The notes under the pieces: model-generated
Database searches by the model: none
What the model was told of the DNA's origin: nothing
Seen by the model: the letters and a program-made list of their open reading frames with translations, nothing else
Origin: PMG-095 sp037200885
Lineage (GTDB): Bacteria; Myxococcota_A; Polyangia; Polyangiales; Polyangiaceae
Reading direction: 5' to 3'
Length of the DNA stretch: 64,000 nt
Assembly: GCA_037200885.1 (NCBI GenBank)
Contig: JBBCIN010000001.1
Span: 2,418,001-2,482,000 of the forward strand
Position numbers and translations under genes: made by a program
Shown: positions 8,511-17,869 of the stretch, in pieces
Layout of the letters: each line of letters opens with the position of its first letter
Position numbering within the stretch: the stretch's first letter is position 1

Positions 8511-10151
8511 ATGAGAAGCGTCGATTCTCTGAGCCTGTCTCTCGTCGCCTTTTTCGTTGCCGTGCCCGCGCACGCGGTCGATTGGTACGTCTCGCCGAGC
8601 GGCACCGCGACCAGCGGCTGCGCGACGCGGGCCACGCCGTGCAGCCTGGCGAGCGCCGCGAGTGGTGCCGTAGCGGGCGACACCGTGTACCTGACCAGCG
8701 GCTCGTATCAGGAGCCGCTCTTGGTCGCCAATTCCGGCACCGAGACCGCGCCGATCACGTTCAAAGCGGACGAGTGCTCCACGCCGATCATCGAACGCCT
8801 GACCTCGACCGATGCGGACCAGACGACCGGGGTGCACTCCGAAATTGGCGAATATCTCGTATTCGAGGGGCTGGTGGTGCGCGGCTGGTCCACCGGCTTC
8901 GGCAATCACTGGGCCGACGGCACGAGCTCGACCGAGGTCTCGAACGGCCACTGGACGATCAATCACTGTATCTCGTACTCGAATGGCCGGACCGGGTTCA
9001 CTTTTTTCAGCGGTCCGAGCTACACGTTGACCAACTCGATCTCAGGCCACAACGGCAGCAGCACCCTGCATTCCTGGTCGAGCGGCGTCACGCTGTACGA
9101 GGCCACGGGGACGAACTTGGTTCAGGGCGTCGTCTCATTCGAAAACTCGGACGAGCAGAAGCACACGGACGGCAGCGGTTTCATCGTCGACCAAGGCTCG
9201 AACGGCGCGACCTTCATCAACAACATCGCCTTCGGCAACAGCGGCTCGTGCTTCCGGCTCACCGAGAGCAGCGGCACGACCTTCGTGAACAATACCTGCT
9301 ATCACAACTCCCAATTCGGAAGCCTTGCCACCGGTCCGGACAATCCGGGGGAGATCTATTTCACGAACGGCGGCGTGACGATCCAAGACGTCAATTTCAA
9401 GAACAACGTGATCGTGGGCACGGGCACGGCACCTGCCGGATCGACAGCGATCCAAAACCAACCGACGTCCGGTTGGACGACCAACGTGGTGAGCACTGGC
9501 GCGACCGCCGTCTTTACGGCTCCGGACGGCACGAATCCAGATTTTACCCCGGCCGCGAGCGCGAGCGCCTTGATCGGCATGGGCACGGCGGGTGCCGGCG
9601 CGCCGACCAACGACATCGGCTTCGACCCAAAGTGCCTCGTCAAACGAGCGCCGCAGACGTTCGGCATGGTGCCGGCATTGAGTCGCTGGCAATACGACGT
9701 CGACATCGATTACGTGACGATGAAGGGCGGCGTGGCCAAGTGCTTCAACCCCGGCGCGCGCTCCGGCACTCCAGACATCGGCGCTTACGAGAGTGGCGCG
9801 GTGATCACGGCTGCAAGCTGCACGCCGGCTCCAGTCGGCGGAGGCATGGGCGGAGCCGATGCCGGCGGCGCGGGCGCCGTAGCAAGTGGCGGAGCGAGCG
9901 GGATGAGCTCGACCGCGGGCGCCGCGCCGAGTGGCAGCGGCGGTTTCACCGGCACCGCGGGAGTCGGGACTAGCGCTGGCTTTGGCGCCGTTGCGGGGCA
10001 CATCGTTGGCGACATCGTCGTCGACAACGCTGAGGCGGACGGTTGCGCTTGTCGCACCGCTTCCAGTCGCGTTTCACATTTACCCTCAACGCTGGGTTTG
10101 TTTGGAGTCATTGCTATGGGATTGATACGTCGTCGTCGCGATCGATCGTGA
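8511..10151 (+). CDS. Secreted right-handed beta-helix protein with MYXO-CTERM tail (copy 2)
   Basis: The ATG at 8511 gives a signal peptide ending in VPAHA. The longer frame from 8445 overlaps the end of the previous gene and is unlikely. A GGAG lies directly against this ATG, which is unusually close for a ribosome site. The domain order is as in copy 1: beta-helix with shared phrases (HNGSS.LHSWSSG, DPKC.VK, NPG.RSGTPDIGAY), Gly/Ser linker, then DGCACRTAS, a hydrophobic span and RRRRDRS. The two copies share roughly half their residues by eye and lie 31 bases apart. Probably a surface polysaccharide-active or -binding protein. Confidence 0.85.
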   Translation: MRSVDSLSLSLVAFFVAVPAHAVDWYVSPSGTATSGCATRATPCSLASAASGAVAGDTVYLTSGSYQEPLLVANSGTETAPITFKADECSTPIIERLTSTDADQTTGVHSEIGEYLVFEGLVVRGWSTGFGNHWADGTSSTEVSNGHWTINHCISYSNGRTGFTFFSGPSYTLTNSISGHNGSSTLHSWSSGVTLYEATGTNLVQGVVSFENSDEQKHTDGSGFIVDQGSNGATFINNIAFGNSGSCFRLTESSGTTFVNNTCYHNSQFGSLATGPDNPGEIYFTNGGVTIQDVNFKNNVIVGTGTAPAGSTAIQNQPTSGWTTNVVSTGATAVFTAPDGTNPDFTPAASASALIGMGTAGAGAPTNDIGFDPKCLVKRAPQTFGMVPALSRWQYDVDIDYVTMKGGVAKCFNPGARSGTPDIGAYESGAVITAASCTPAPVGGGMGGADAGGAGAVASGGASGMSSTAGAAPSGSGGFTGTAGVGTSAGFGAVAGHIVGDIVVDNAEADGCACRTASSRVSHLPSTLGLFGVIAMGLIRRRRDRS

Positions 10152-10247
10152 ACGCAGTCGGACATCGCGCGAATCCTGTTATAGTGACGCTCCATTTCGG
10201 GAGCCCACGCTTCCGTCTCTCTCACTCCTTCAACATTGGGAGATCCC

Positions 10248-11465
10248 GTGCGCCACCTTTTGACTTCGTTCACTCTCGCTGGTTTCACTGCTGCTGTTGG
10301 CATTGCTGGGCTCGCGGGCTGCGGCAGCGACGCGCCCACTCCTCCTCCCACGGGCACTCCGCCTGCAGGCACGAGCGGCGCGGCTGGCACCAGCGCGACC
10401 GCCGGATCGGGGCCAGGCAGCGGCGGTAATTCGAGCGTCGGCGCGGCGGGCGGTGGCGGCACTGGCGTCGTTGGAACTGCCGGGAGCGGGCCCGGCGGCA
10501 GTACTGCTGCCGGCACTGGCGGGACGAGCACGGCCGGGAGCAGCGCCACGGGCGGGGCACCGGGCGGATCCGGATCCGGTGGGACCATCACAACGGGCGG
10601 TTCTGGCCCCGACGTGGATCAAATGGGCAAGGCCAACGCCAAGCCAGGAGACATGACGTCTGTCGCGATGGATTACCTGCGTATGGGCGAGATCCGTCTG
10701 ATCAATAACAACTGGGGCGCGAAAAAGCTCGGCTGCAACGCCACCGAGAGCGTCTTCATCAATGCGGACAAATCCTTCGGCTGGAACTTCAACCGCGGTG
10801 CCTGCGGCGGCTCGAACCAAGACCCCGACTTTCCCGAGGTCGAGTTCGGCATCCACCCGTTCGGACTCGGCAGCTCCGACGCGACGTCACCCAACTTCTC
10901 CACCACCACGCTCTTACCGCTCCAGATCAAGGACATCACGAGCGCCAGCGTGACGATCGATGGCCTGAGCATCAATCTGCAGAATGCGAGCTCTTGGGAT
11001 CTGACCTTCGAGTTCTGGCTGAGTCAACAGAATCCAGCCATTACCAAGGACAACGCGGGCGTGTACTCGGAGCTGATGACCTTCTGGGGTTGGCAAGACG
11101 GACGCTATCCGGAAAAACCGAACGGCACCGGACCTATCGGGACCGGCGCTGGTGACCAGGTCAAGGCCGGCGACAAGACCTACAAACTCGAGGTCCAAGA
11201 CGACAATTGGGCCGGTGGCAAGTGGCGCTACTTCCAGTTTCGCACCACGGATGGCCCGCTCAAGAGTTTCAGCGGCACCGTCGACGTGAAAGCGATGATC
11301 GACTACCTCGTGACCAAGCGCATGCCCGGTTATTCGAAGGATCTCTGGGTTGCTCGTCTCGAGGTCGGCAGCGAGATCGACGACAATACCAGCGGCACGG
11401 TGACGATGAAAAAGATCACCTTCGAGGTGAACAAGCAGACGCGCACGCCGGTTTTCAGTCAGTGA
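10248..11465 (+). CDS. GH12 family endoglucanase/xyloglucanase-like lipoprotein
   Basis: The GTG at 10248 has GGGAG five bases upstream and opens a lipoprotein signal ending in LAGLAGCGSD, so it is preferred to the TTG at 10236. A Gly/Ser/Thr linker of roughly 100 residues leads to a GH12-like domain: INNNWGAKK at the start, WDLTFEFWL, the nucleophile motif YSELM (Glu codon 11070-11072), WRYFQF, and a C-terminal RLEVGSEI that supplies the acid/base Glu. Unlike the paralogue at 1963, both catalytic Glu are present. The predicted activity is cleavage of beta-1,4-glucan or xyloglucan at the cell surface. The mutarotase gene follows after 29 bases. Confidence 0.85.
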   Translation: MRHLLTSFTLAGFTAAVGIAGLAGCGSDAPTPPPTGTPPAGTSGAAGTSATAGSGPGSGGNSSVGAAGGGGTGVVGTAGSGPGGSTAAGTGGTSTAGSSATGGAPGGSGSGGTITTGGSGPDVDQMGKANAKPGDMTSVAMDYLRMGEIRLINNNWGAKKLGCNATESVFINADKSFGWNFNRGACGGSNQDPDFPEVEFGIHPFGLGSSDATSPNFSTTTLLPLQIKDITSASVTIDGLSINLQNASSWDLTFEFWLSQQNPAITKDNAGVYSELMTFWGWQDGRYPEKPNGTGPIGTGAGDQVKAGDKTYKLEVQDDNWAGGKWRYFQFRTTDGPLKSFSGTVDVKAMIDYLVTKRMPGYSKDLWVARLEVGSEIDDNTSGTVTMKKITFEVNKQTRTPVFSQ

Positions 11466-11494
11466 AGTCCGCGTTTTGCGCTAGACACGCTGAA

Positions 11495-12529
11495 GTGAAC
11501 GTTTCCAGGCATTCCTTTGGTCGGCTCGGCGATCGCGACGTCGGGCTGACCACGCTGATGAGTGATTCGCTCGAGCTGCGCGTGCTCGACTATGGCGCCA
11601 CGGTGCAAGCGCTGCTCGTGCCGGATCGTGAGGGTCGGGTCGAAGACGTCGTGCTCGGCTTCGACCGCGTGGAAGAGTACGTGGCGTGTCCGGCGTTCGT
11701 CGGCGGGATCGTCGGGCGCGTCGCCAATCGCATCGCGAACGCTCGCTTCGAGCTCGGTGGTGAGCGCTACCAGCTCGATGCGAACGATGCGCCCCATCAC
11801 TTGCACGGCGGCTATAGCGGCTGGGATAAGATGCTTTGGGCCTTCGAAGGAACCAACGTCAGCGCTGATGGCAATAGTGCGAGTGTGCGCCTGAGTCACG
11901 ATTCTCCGGACGGTGAAGGCCACTACCCGGGCCGCGTGCGCGCACAGGCCGAGTTCCGCATTACGGGCTCTACCTTCGAGATCATCCTGCTCGGTACTGC
12001 GGATCGCCCGACCTTGCTCAATCTGGCGCACCACGGCTACTTCAACCTCGGTGGCCCGAGCCGGAGCAGCGTGCTCGAGCACGAGCTCGTGCTTCACGCC
12101 GAGCAACGCACGCCTGGCGTTGTGCCGGATGGAACGCTGGCCACGGTGACAGGCACGCCCTTCGACTTCCGCGTTCAGAAATCGCTCGGTCGTGATTTGC
12201 CCGAGCGCGACTCGGCTCCGCCCGGCTACGACGACAACTTCGTCGTGCTTCGCACTGAAGGCGCGCTCTTCCCGGTGGCAACGCTAGAAGAACCAATCTC
12301 CGGTCGCTCGATGCAGGTGAGCAGCAACCAGCCCGGCGTGCAGCTCTACAGCGGAAATTTTCTGGATGGCAGCCTCAGCGGCAAGGGGCGTCGCTTCACG
12401 CGCCACTCGGCGGTGTGTCTGGAGACCCAAGCCTTCCCGAATGCGATCAACGTCCCTGGCTGGCGAGAACAGGTCCTGCTCGAGCCGGGTCAGACGTACC
12501 GCCACGTCCAGGTCTTCCATTTCGGCTGA
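11495..12529 (+). CDS. galM: Galactose mutarotase (aldose 1-epimerase)
   Basis: The GTG at 11495 gives 344 residues, the family's normal length. The frame is open further upstream, but that part overlaps the GH12 gene in another frame. Family motifs are NRIANARF near residue 75, HHLHGG, the catalytic His in NLAHHGYFNLGG, and the catalytic Glu in VCLETQAFPNAIN near the C-terminus. The enzyme interconverts alpha and beta anomers of aldoses in the cytoplasm. Its place between a secreted hydrolase and the xylose importer suggests it prepares sugars released from hemicellulose. No signal peptide. Confidence 0.95.
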   Translation: MNVSRHSFGRLGDRDVGLTTLMSDSLELRVLDYGATVQALLVPDREGRVEDVVLGFDRVEEYVACPAFVGGIVGRVANRIANARFELGGERYQLDANDAPHHLHGGYSGWDKMLWAFEGTNVSADGNSASVRLSHDSPDGEGHYPGRVRAQAEFRITGSTFEIILLGTADRPTLLNLAHHGYFNLGGPSRSSVLEHELVLHAEQRTPGVVPDGTLATVTGTPFDFRVQKSLGRDLPERDSAPPGYDDNFVVLRTEGALFPVATLEEPISGRSMQVSSNQPGVQLYSGNFLDGSLSGKGRRFTRHSAVCLETQAFPNAINVPGWREQVLLEPGQTYRHVQVFHFG

Positions 12530-12592
12530 TCTTTTTGGGACTGCCCCAAAATTAAACGAACTGATTCTTCGCCGAAGGGAACGGCTATCGAG

Positions 12593-13822
12593 ATGACGCG
12601 AACCAAGAGTGCAATCGGGATCTCGGGGCTGACTTTTTTGGCTTGCGCGCTGGTTGGCGTCGCATGCAGCTCCGACCCCGCCGGGAGCACCGCCGCTGCC
12701 GGCTCGGCCGGCGCAGGCGGTAGCGGTATGGCGGGTGCTGCCGGCAAGGCGGGCACGGCCGGCGTCCCCGGCAGCGCTGGCTCGGCCGGGAACGTCGCCG
12801 GTGGCGCGGGCGGCAGCGCTGGCTCCGGCGGCGCACCCAATAACTGTACGCCGCTTCCAGCGAGCCTCCTGCTCACCGACTTCAGCCCCGCGACGCTCAA
12901 GGGTGTGACGGACGGCGCCTCATGGATAATGAGCAAACAAGAACTCTGGGGCAGCGCGACCTCGCTCACCGGCGGGGACGTCTTCTACCAGGGCAAGCCG
13001 GGGTCTGCTCCCAAAGTCACCCTGCACGGCCAAACCCTGACTGTGACCGCGACGATCGAGGCCGGCGACTATGCGGGCTACATGTTCAACTTCGCGCCGA
13101 AGTGCACGAACGCGAGCGTGACCCAGGGCCTTCAGTTCGACATCCTTCCGGACAGCACGCTCGGGAACGCCACACTCAAAGTCCAAATGCAGCAGCGGAG
13201 CGACTATCCGTCGACCGCCAATGGCGACGCGCGCCCGGGCGACTGCGTTCCCACCAGTCAAGCGAACCAATACAACGACTGCCTGAGCCCAGCGACGACC
13301 GTAACGAGCAGCGGCTCGACGCTCAACAGCGGAACCACCAAGCTTCCCTGGTCGAACTTCGGCGGCGGCAAACCCGTCTATGACCTCGACAGCAGTCAGC
13401 TGATGGCCATCCAGTGGCAGTTCGAATGCCCACCTGACGGCGGCACGGTGGCCGCGTCAGCCGGCAGTGGGGGCGACTCGGGCGGAGGTGGGACCTCGGG
13501 CGGGGCCGGCGCGGGCGGATCCGGCACCGCGGGGTTGGCCGGCGGCGGAGCCTCTGGAACGGGTGGAACGTCCGGTTCGGGTGGAACGTCCGGTTCGGGT
13601 GGCGTGGCGGGCTCTAGCGGATCGTCGGGCGCAGACGGAGTAGCTGGCTCCAGCGGATCGTCGGGCACGGACGGCGGGGCAGGTTCCGGCGGAACGGCAG
13701 GTTCCAGTGGAACGGCAGGTTCTGCAGGTTCCGACGCAACGGCAGGCTCGGGCGGCAGCGGAAGCACGACTCCTCCTCCGTGCGTCGTCTCCTTCACGTT
13801 CGATAACGTCAGTTTCTACTGA
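12593..13822 (+). CDS. Lipoprotein with carbohydrate-binding-like domain split by a Gly/Ser linker
   Basis: The 409-residue protein has a signal peptide ending in GVACSSD (lipobox-like) and a short Gly/Ala linker. A beta-rich domain of about 190 residues (LLLTDFSP, YAGYMFNFAPKC, LQFDILPDS, IQWQFECPP) resembles carbohydrate-binding jelly rolls. A second, about 110-residue Gly/Ser/Ala/Thr tract then runs to a short final segment, CVVSFTFDNVSFY. That last piece looks like the closing beta strand of the same domain, so the linker seems inserted in a surface loop. No catalytic residues were recognised. It lies between the mutarotase and xylF genes and may present bound oligosaccharide at the cell surface. 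Confidence 0.75.
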   Translation: MTRTKSAIGISGLTFLACALVGVACSSDPAGSTAAAGSAGAGGSGMAGAAGKAGTAGVPGSAGSAGNVAGGAGGSAGSGGAPNNCTPLPASLLLTDFSPATLKGVTDGASWIMSKQELWGSATSLTGGDVFYQGKPGSAPKVTLHGQTLTVTATIEAGDYAGYMFNFAPKCTNASVTQGLQFDILPDSTLGNATLKVQMQQRSDYPSTANGDARPGDCVPTSQANQYNDCLSPATTVTSSGSTLNSGTTKLPWSNFGGGKPVYDLDSSQLMAIQWQFECPPDGGTVAASAGSGGDSGGGGTSGGAGAGGSGTAGLAGGGASGTGGTSGSGGTSGSGGVAGSSGSSGADGVAGSSGSSGTDGGAGSGGTAGSSGTAGSAGSDATAGSGGSGSTTPPPCVVSFTFDNVSFY

Positions 13823-13904
13823 GCAGCGGCGACGAGTTCGCGCCGATTGCGGCTAGCATCTTTCCTTAAGCTTTGGTCTACTCCGCCGCCCCTCGGGTCG
13901 GTAC

Positions 13905-14969
13905 ATGAGCTTTAAATCCTTTCTCGTCGTCGCGTCTCTCGCGCTAAGTGTTCTGATTGGCCTCGTGATCGTGCGGGGCTCAGCAGCCCAAGGACAAGGG
14001 GCCGGCGCCGCTTCCGGCCCCAAGGTCGTCAAGATCGGGCTCTCCCTGGACACACTGAAAGAGGCGCGCTGGGCCAAGGATCGCGATGCGTTCCTGGCGC
14101 GGGCCAAAGAGCTCGGAGCGCAGGTGACCGTGCTCTCTGCCAACAGCGACGACACCCGACAGGTCGCCGACGTCGAATCGCTGATCACGTCCAAGATGGA
14201 CGTAATCGTGATCGTGCCGCACGACGGCAAGGCCATGGCCAAGGGCGTCGAAGTCGCGGAGCGCGCCGGCATTCCGGTGATCGCCTACGACCGCATCATC
14301 GTCGATAGCGATCTCGACCTGTACATGACCTTCGACAACGAGCACGTCGGCGAACTTCAGGCGAAGTACATCCTCGAAAAACTCAAGGATGCGCCCAAGC
14401 CGATCAAGCTCGTACGCATCTACGGCTCCAAGACCGACAACAACGCCATCTTGTTCAAGAATGGCCAAGACAAGGCGCTCAAGGATGCGATCGCGTCGGG
14501 CGCGGTCGTGGTCGTGCACGAGGACTGGGCGGACGACTGGAAGCCCGAGAACGCCAAGCGCATCATGAATGCGGCCATCACCAAGCACGGCCATGGCATC
14601 GATGCCGTGCTCGCCTCCAACGACGGCACCGCCGGTGGCGCGATTCAAGCGCTCCGAGAGGAAGGCATTGCGGGTAAGGTCGTGGTGACCGGGCAGGACG
14701 CCGAGCTCGTCGCGGTGCAACGCATCGTGGGCGGTGAGCAGTCGATGAGCATCTACAAGCCGGTGCAGGCACTGGCCAAGCGCGCCGCCGAGGTCGCGGT
14801 CGCGCTCGCCACCGGCAAGCCAGTGGTGGCCAAGGCCGAGCTGGACAACGGCAAGCGCCAGGTGCCGACGATCCTGCTCGACGTCGTGACCGTGACCAAA
14901 GAAAACGTCGATTCCACGGTGGTGAAGGACGGCTTTCACACGCGCGAGGAAATATATGGGAAGCCCTGA
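13905..14969 (+). CDS. xylF: D-xylose ABC transporter substrate-binding protein
   Basis: The 354-residue protein has an N-terminal hydrophobic signal or anchor and a periplasmic-binding fold of the sugar type. Segments typical of XylF are KIGLSLDTLKEARWAKDRD, DVIVIVPHDGKAMAKGVE, GIPVIAYDRII, VLASNDGTAGGAIQALREEG and VTGQDAELVAVQRI. It captures xylose in the periplasm and hands it to the permease. The stop overlaps the start of the ATPase gene by 14 bases, so the three genes form an operon. Related importers for other aldoses cannot be excluded, but the pattern is XylF-like throughout. Confidence 0.9.
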   Translation: MSFKSFLVVASLALSVLIGLVIVRGSAAQGQGAGAASGPKVVKIGLSLDTLKEARWAKDRDAFLARAKELGAQVTVLSANSDDTRQVADVESLITSKMDVIVIVPHDGKAMAKGVEVAERAGIPVIAYDRIIVDSDLDLYMTFDNEHVGELQAKYILEKLKDAPKPIKLVRIYGSKTDNNAILFKNGQDKALKDAIASGAVVVVHEDWADDWKPENAKRIMNAAITKHGHGIDAVLASNDGTAGGAIQALREEGIAGKVVVTGQDAELVAVQRIVGGEQSMSIYKPVQALAKRAAEVAVALATGKPVVAKAELDNGKRQVPTILLDVVTVTKENVDSTVVKDGFHTREEIYGKP

Positions 14970-16509
14970 GGGGCAAGCGCCCGTGCTCGAAGCGCGCGGG
15001 CTGGTGAAGCGGTTCGGACAAGTGCTGGCGCTTCGTGGCGTCGACTTCGACCTTCGCCACGCTGAAGTCCATGCGCTGTGCGGTGAGAACGGCGCGGGCA
15101 AATCCACCCTGATCAAGACGCTGTCCGGCCTGTACCCCTACGGCAGCTACGAGGGCGAGATCTTGATGAGCGGCAAGCCGCAACGCTTCGCGGCCATCGC
15201 CGATTCAGAGCGCGCGGGGCTCTCCGTGATCCACCAAGAGCTAGCCTTGGTGCCGGAGATGTCTGTCGCCGAAAATGTATTTCTGGGGCACGAGCCGCTG
15301 CGCTTCGGCGCGGTCGACCACGACCGTATGTTGGGCGAAACCGACAAGCTGCTTTCGCGCTGGGGCATCGACGTCAGCGCCAGCGCGACCATCGCCGATC
15401 TCGGCGTGGGCCAGCGCCAATTGGTCGAGATCGCGAAAGCCCTGCGCAAAGACTCCAAAGTCCTGATCCTGGACGAGCCCAGCGCCGCGCTCACCGACAA
15501 AGAGGTGGCAACCCTGCTCAACATCGTGCGCGAGCTGCGCAGCCGAGGCGTGAGCTCGGTGTACATCTCGCATCGGTTGGAGGAGGTCTTCGCGCTCTCC
15601 GATCGCATCACGGTGCTGCGCGATGGTCAGACCGTGATCACGCTCGATACCGCCAAGACCGATCGCGCTCAGGTGATCGCGCACATGGTCGGTCGCGAGA
15701 TCGACAATCTGTTTCCGCGCCGAAGGGCCGAGCCGGGCAAGTGCTTGCTCGCAGTGAAAGGGCTCTCCGTCGCCGAGCGTGGCGGCGAAAAGGCGCGCCT
15801 CGCGGACATCTCGTTCAACCTCCATCAGGGCGAGGTGCTCGGCATCGGCGGTCTGATGGGCGCGGGGCGCAGTGAGCTCTTGATGCACTTGTTCGGGATC
15901 TGGGGTGACCGCAAGGCTGGCACTGTCGAGCTCGAGAAAGCGCCGCTCGCCGACACGCCGTCGAAGTGCATCGATCAGGGCCTCGTGCTCGTGACCGAAG
16001 ACCGCAAGCGCTTCGGCCTGGTGCTCAATCAAACCGTGGGCTTCAACCTCTCGCTCTCGGCCATCGACGAGTTTTCCCCGCACGGCTTCGTCGACCGCGA
16101 CCAGGAACTGAAGCGCAACGCCGAGTACGTCAAATCGATGCGCATCAAGGCCTCCAGCCAAGAAACCATCGCCGGCACTCTGTCGGGCGGCAATCAGCAG
16201 AAGATCGTCCTGGGTAAGGCACTAATGACCAAGCCCAAGGTCGTCTTGCTCGACGAGCCGACTCGCGGCATCGACGTCGGTGCCAAGTACGAAATCTACG
16301 AACTGATCAATGACCTCACGGCGCAGGGCGTGGCCGTGCTGCTCGTCTCGAGTGAACTTCCCGAGCTCATTGGCATGAGCGATCGAATCTTGATGCTGGC
16401 CGAGGGCCGTATCGGCGGCTCGTTCGTTGGTAGCGAAATTACGCAAGAGGCCCTATTGGCTGCCGCGATGCGCCCGAGCCAAAGCGCACCGCAACCGGAG
16501 CAAGCATGA
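14956..16509 (+). CDS. xylG: D-xylose ABC transporter ATP-binding protein (tandem ATPase)
   Basis: The 517 residues comprise two ABC ATPase halves, as in XylG, RbsA and MglA. The first half has Walker A GENGAGKST at 43-51 and Walker B LILDEPSAALT. The second half has the degenerate P-loop GLMGAGRSEL, signature LSGGNQQK and LLDEPTRGIDVGAKYEIY. It powers xylose uptake with the permease encoded downstream. The start overlaps xylF, and the stop overlaps the xylH start by the four bases ATGA, so translation is probably coupled. Confidence 0.93.
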   Translation: MGSPEGQAPVLEARGLVKRFGQVLALRGVDFDLRHAEVHALCGENGAGKSTLIKTLSGLYPYGSYEGEILMSGKPQRFAAIADSERAGLSVIHQELALVPEMSVAENVFLGHEPLRFGAVDHDRMLGETDKLLSRWGIDVSASATIADLGVGQRQLVEIAKALRKDSKVLILDEPSAALTDKEVATLLNIVRELRSRGVSSVYISHRLEEVFALSDRITVLRDGQTVITLDTAKTDRAQVIAHMVGREIDNLFPRRRAEPGKCLLAVKGLSVAERGGEKARLADISFNLHQGEVLGIGGLMGAGRSELLMHLFGIWGDRKAGTVELEKAPLADTPSKCIDQGLVLVTEDRKRFGLVLNQTVGFNLSLSAIDEFSPHGFVDRDQELKRNAEYVKSMRIKASSQETIAGTLSGGNQQKIVLGKALMTKPKVVLLDEPTRGIDVGAKYEIYELINDLTAQGVAVLLVSSELPELIGMSDRILMLAEGRIGGSFVGSEITQEALLAAAMRPSQSAPQPEQA

Positions 16510-17651
16510 CGACCCAACAGGCAAAAGTGGGCCTGCGCGATTTCTCGATGTTGATCGCGCTGGTGCTGATCAGCGTGGTGTTCTGGCTGATGGACTCCAC
16601 GTTCTTGAGCGCGCGAAACCTGTCGCAGCTCGCGATCGAGCTGTCGGCAACCGCGGTGCTCAGCCTCGGCATGCTGCTGATCATCGTGCCCGGCCACATC
16701 GACCTCAGCGTGGGCAGCGGCCTCGGGCTGGTCGGCGGCCTGGCCGCGGTGCTGGTCACCGGCCACGGAACATCGGCGCCACTCGCGCTGCTCGTGTCCG
16801 CGCTAGTCAGCGTGGCGATCTACGCCGCGATGGGCGCGATGATCGTGAAGGAGAAGATCCCCTCGTTCATCATCACGCTCGGCGGCTTGCTCATCTTCAA
16901 GGGTGTCCACTGGCTCGTGATCGGCAACTCGACGATCCCGGTCGTCACGGGTGGCGATCAGAATCTGTACTCGATCCTGACCACGTACTACCTCCCGCCA
17001 GTGCTCGGCTTCGCGCTGGCCGCGATCATCGTCGTCTTGCTCGGCCTCGCGGCATGGAACAACCTCAAGAAGCGCCAAGCTCGCAAGCTCGAAGCGGATT
17101 CCGAGGGCGCGTTCTTGCAATGGTTCCTGTCGGCTCAGCTGCTCGTGCTGTTCGTCCTCGTGCTCAATCAATACCGAGGTCTGCCGCTCTCGTTGCTCGT
17201 GCTCGGCGCAACCGCGTTCGTGATCCACGTCATCTCCCAGCACTTCCGCTTCGGGCGCTATCTGTACGCCATCGGCGGTAACGAAGAGGCCGCACTGGTC
17301 TCCGGTGTACCGACCGGCAAAGTCGTGGTGCTCGCCTTCGCGGTCATGGGCGTGATCGTCGCCATCTCCGGCTTCCTGCAAACCGCATTTGCCGGCGCGT
17401 CCACCACCACCACCGGCGCACTGATGGAGCTCGACGCCATCGCCGCCTGCGTGATCGGCGGCACCAGCCTCAAAGGCGGGCGCGGCACCGTGGTCGGCGT
17501 ATTGTTCGGCGCACTGATCATGTGCGTCCTCTTGAACGGCATGACCTTGCTCGCGCTATCGCCGGAGATGAAGTTCATCGCCCGCGGGGTAGTGCTCGCC
17601 CTCGCCGTCTGGATGGACGTCCGACTCTCCCGCTCGACCGCCCGCGCCTAG
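16506..17651 (+). CDS. xylH: D-xylose ABC transporter permease
   Basis: The 381-residue integral membrane protein belongs to the branched sugar permease type, with the family phrases LIIVPGHIDLSVGSGLGL, IPSFIITLGGLLIFKG, GGNEEAALVSGV, AIAACVIGGTSLKGGRGTVVG and LLNGMTLL. It forms the inner-membrane channel of the xylose importer. The start overlaps xylG by ATGA. Downstream there is a weak inverted repeat of C5/G5 around 17665-17690 but no convincing terminator before the palindrome array. No xylA or xylB gene is in this window. Confidence 0.93.
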   Translation: MTTQQAKVGLRDFSMLIALVLISVVFWLMDSTFLSARNLSQLAIELSATAVLSLGMLLIIVPGHIDLSVGSGLGLVGGLAAVLVTGHGTSAPLALLVSALVSVAIYAAMGAMIVKEKIPSFIITLGGLLIFKGVHWLVIGNSTIPVVTGGDQNLYSILTTYYLPPVLGFALAAIIVVLLGLAAWNNLKKRQARKLEADSEGAFLQWFLSAQLLVLFVLVLNQYRGLPLSLLVLGATAFVIHVISQHFRFGRYLYAIGGNEEAALVSGVPTGKVVVLAFAVMGVIVAISGFLQTAFAGASTTTTGALMELDAIAACVIGGTSLKGGRGTVVGVLFGALIMCVLLNGMTLLALSPEMKFIARGVVLALAVWMDVRLSRSTARA

Positions 17652-17869
17652 TTCACGACCGACCCCCTGGTTGGGTTTGGGGGCCACCTTGAAACGGGCG
17701 CGCTTGCCGTTGCAGGCGCAAGTGTGGGCAACGAAACCGCACCAAGTGTCGTCCTTGCGGCCGCGCCTGCCCCCGCGGTGACGCGCCACTGCTCACCGTG
17801 TGTCCGACTCACGCCAGCTGGTTCAGGCCCGCCGGCAACGAGACTCTAGACCGTGAAGTATTTCGCACC

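Noticed and set aside
17556..17789. A 77-codon minus-strand frame with a Cys-rich piece beyond xylH.
   Set aside because: It overlaps the end of xylH, has no partner sequence recognised and no ribosome site; kept as non-coding.
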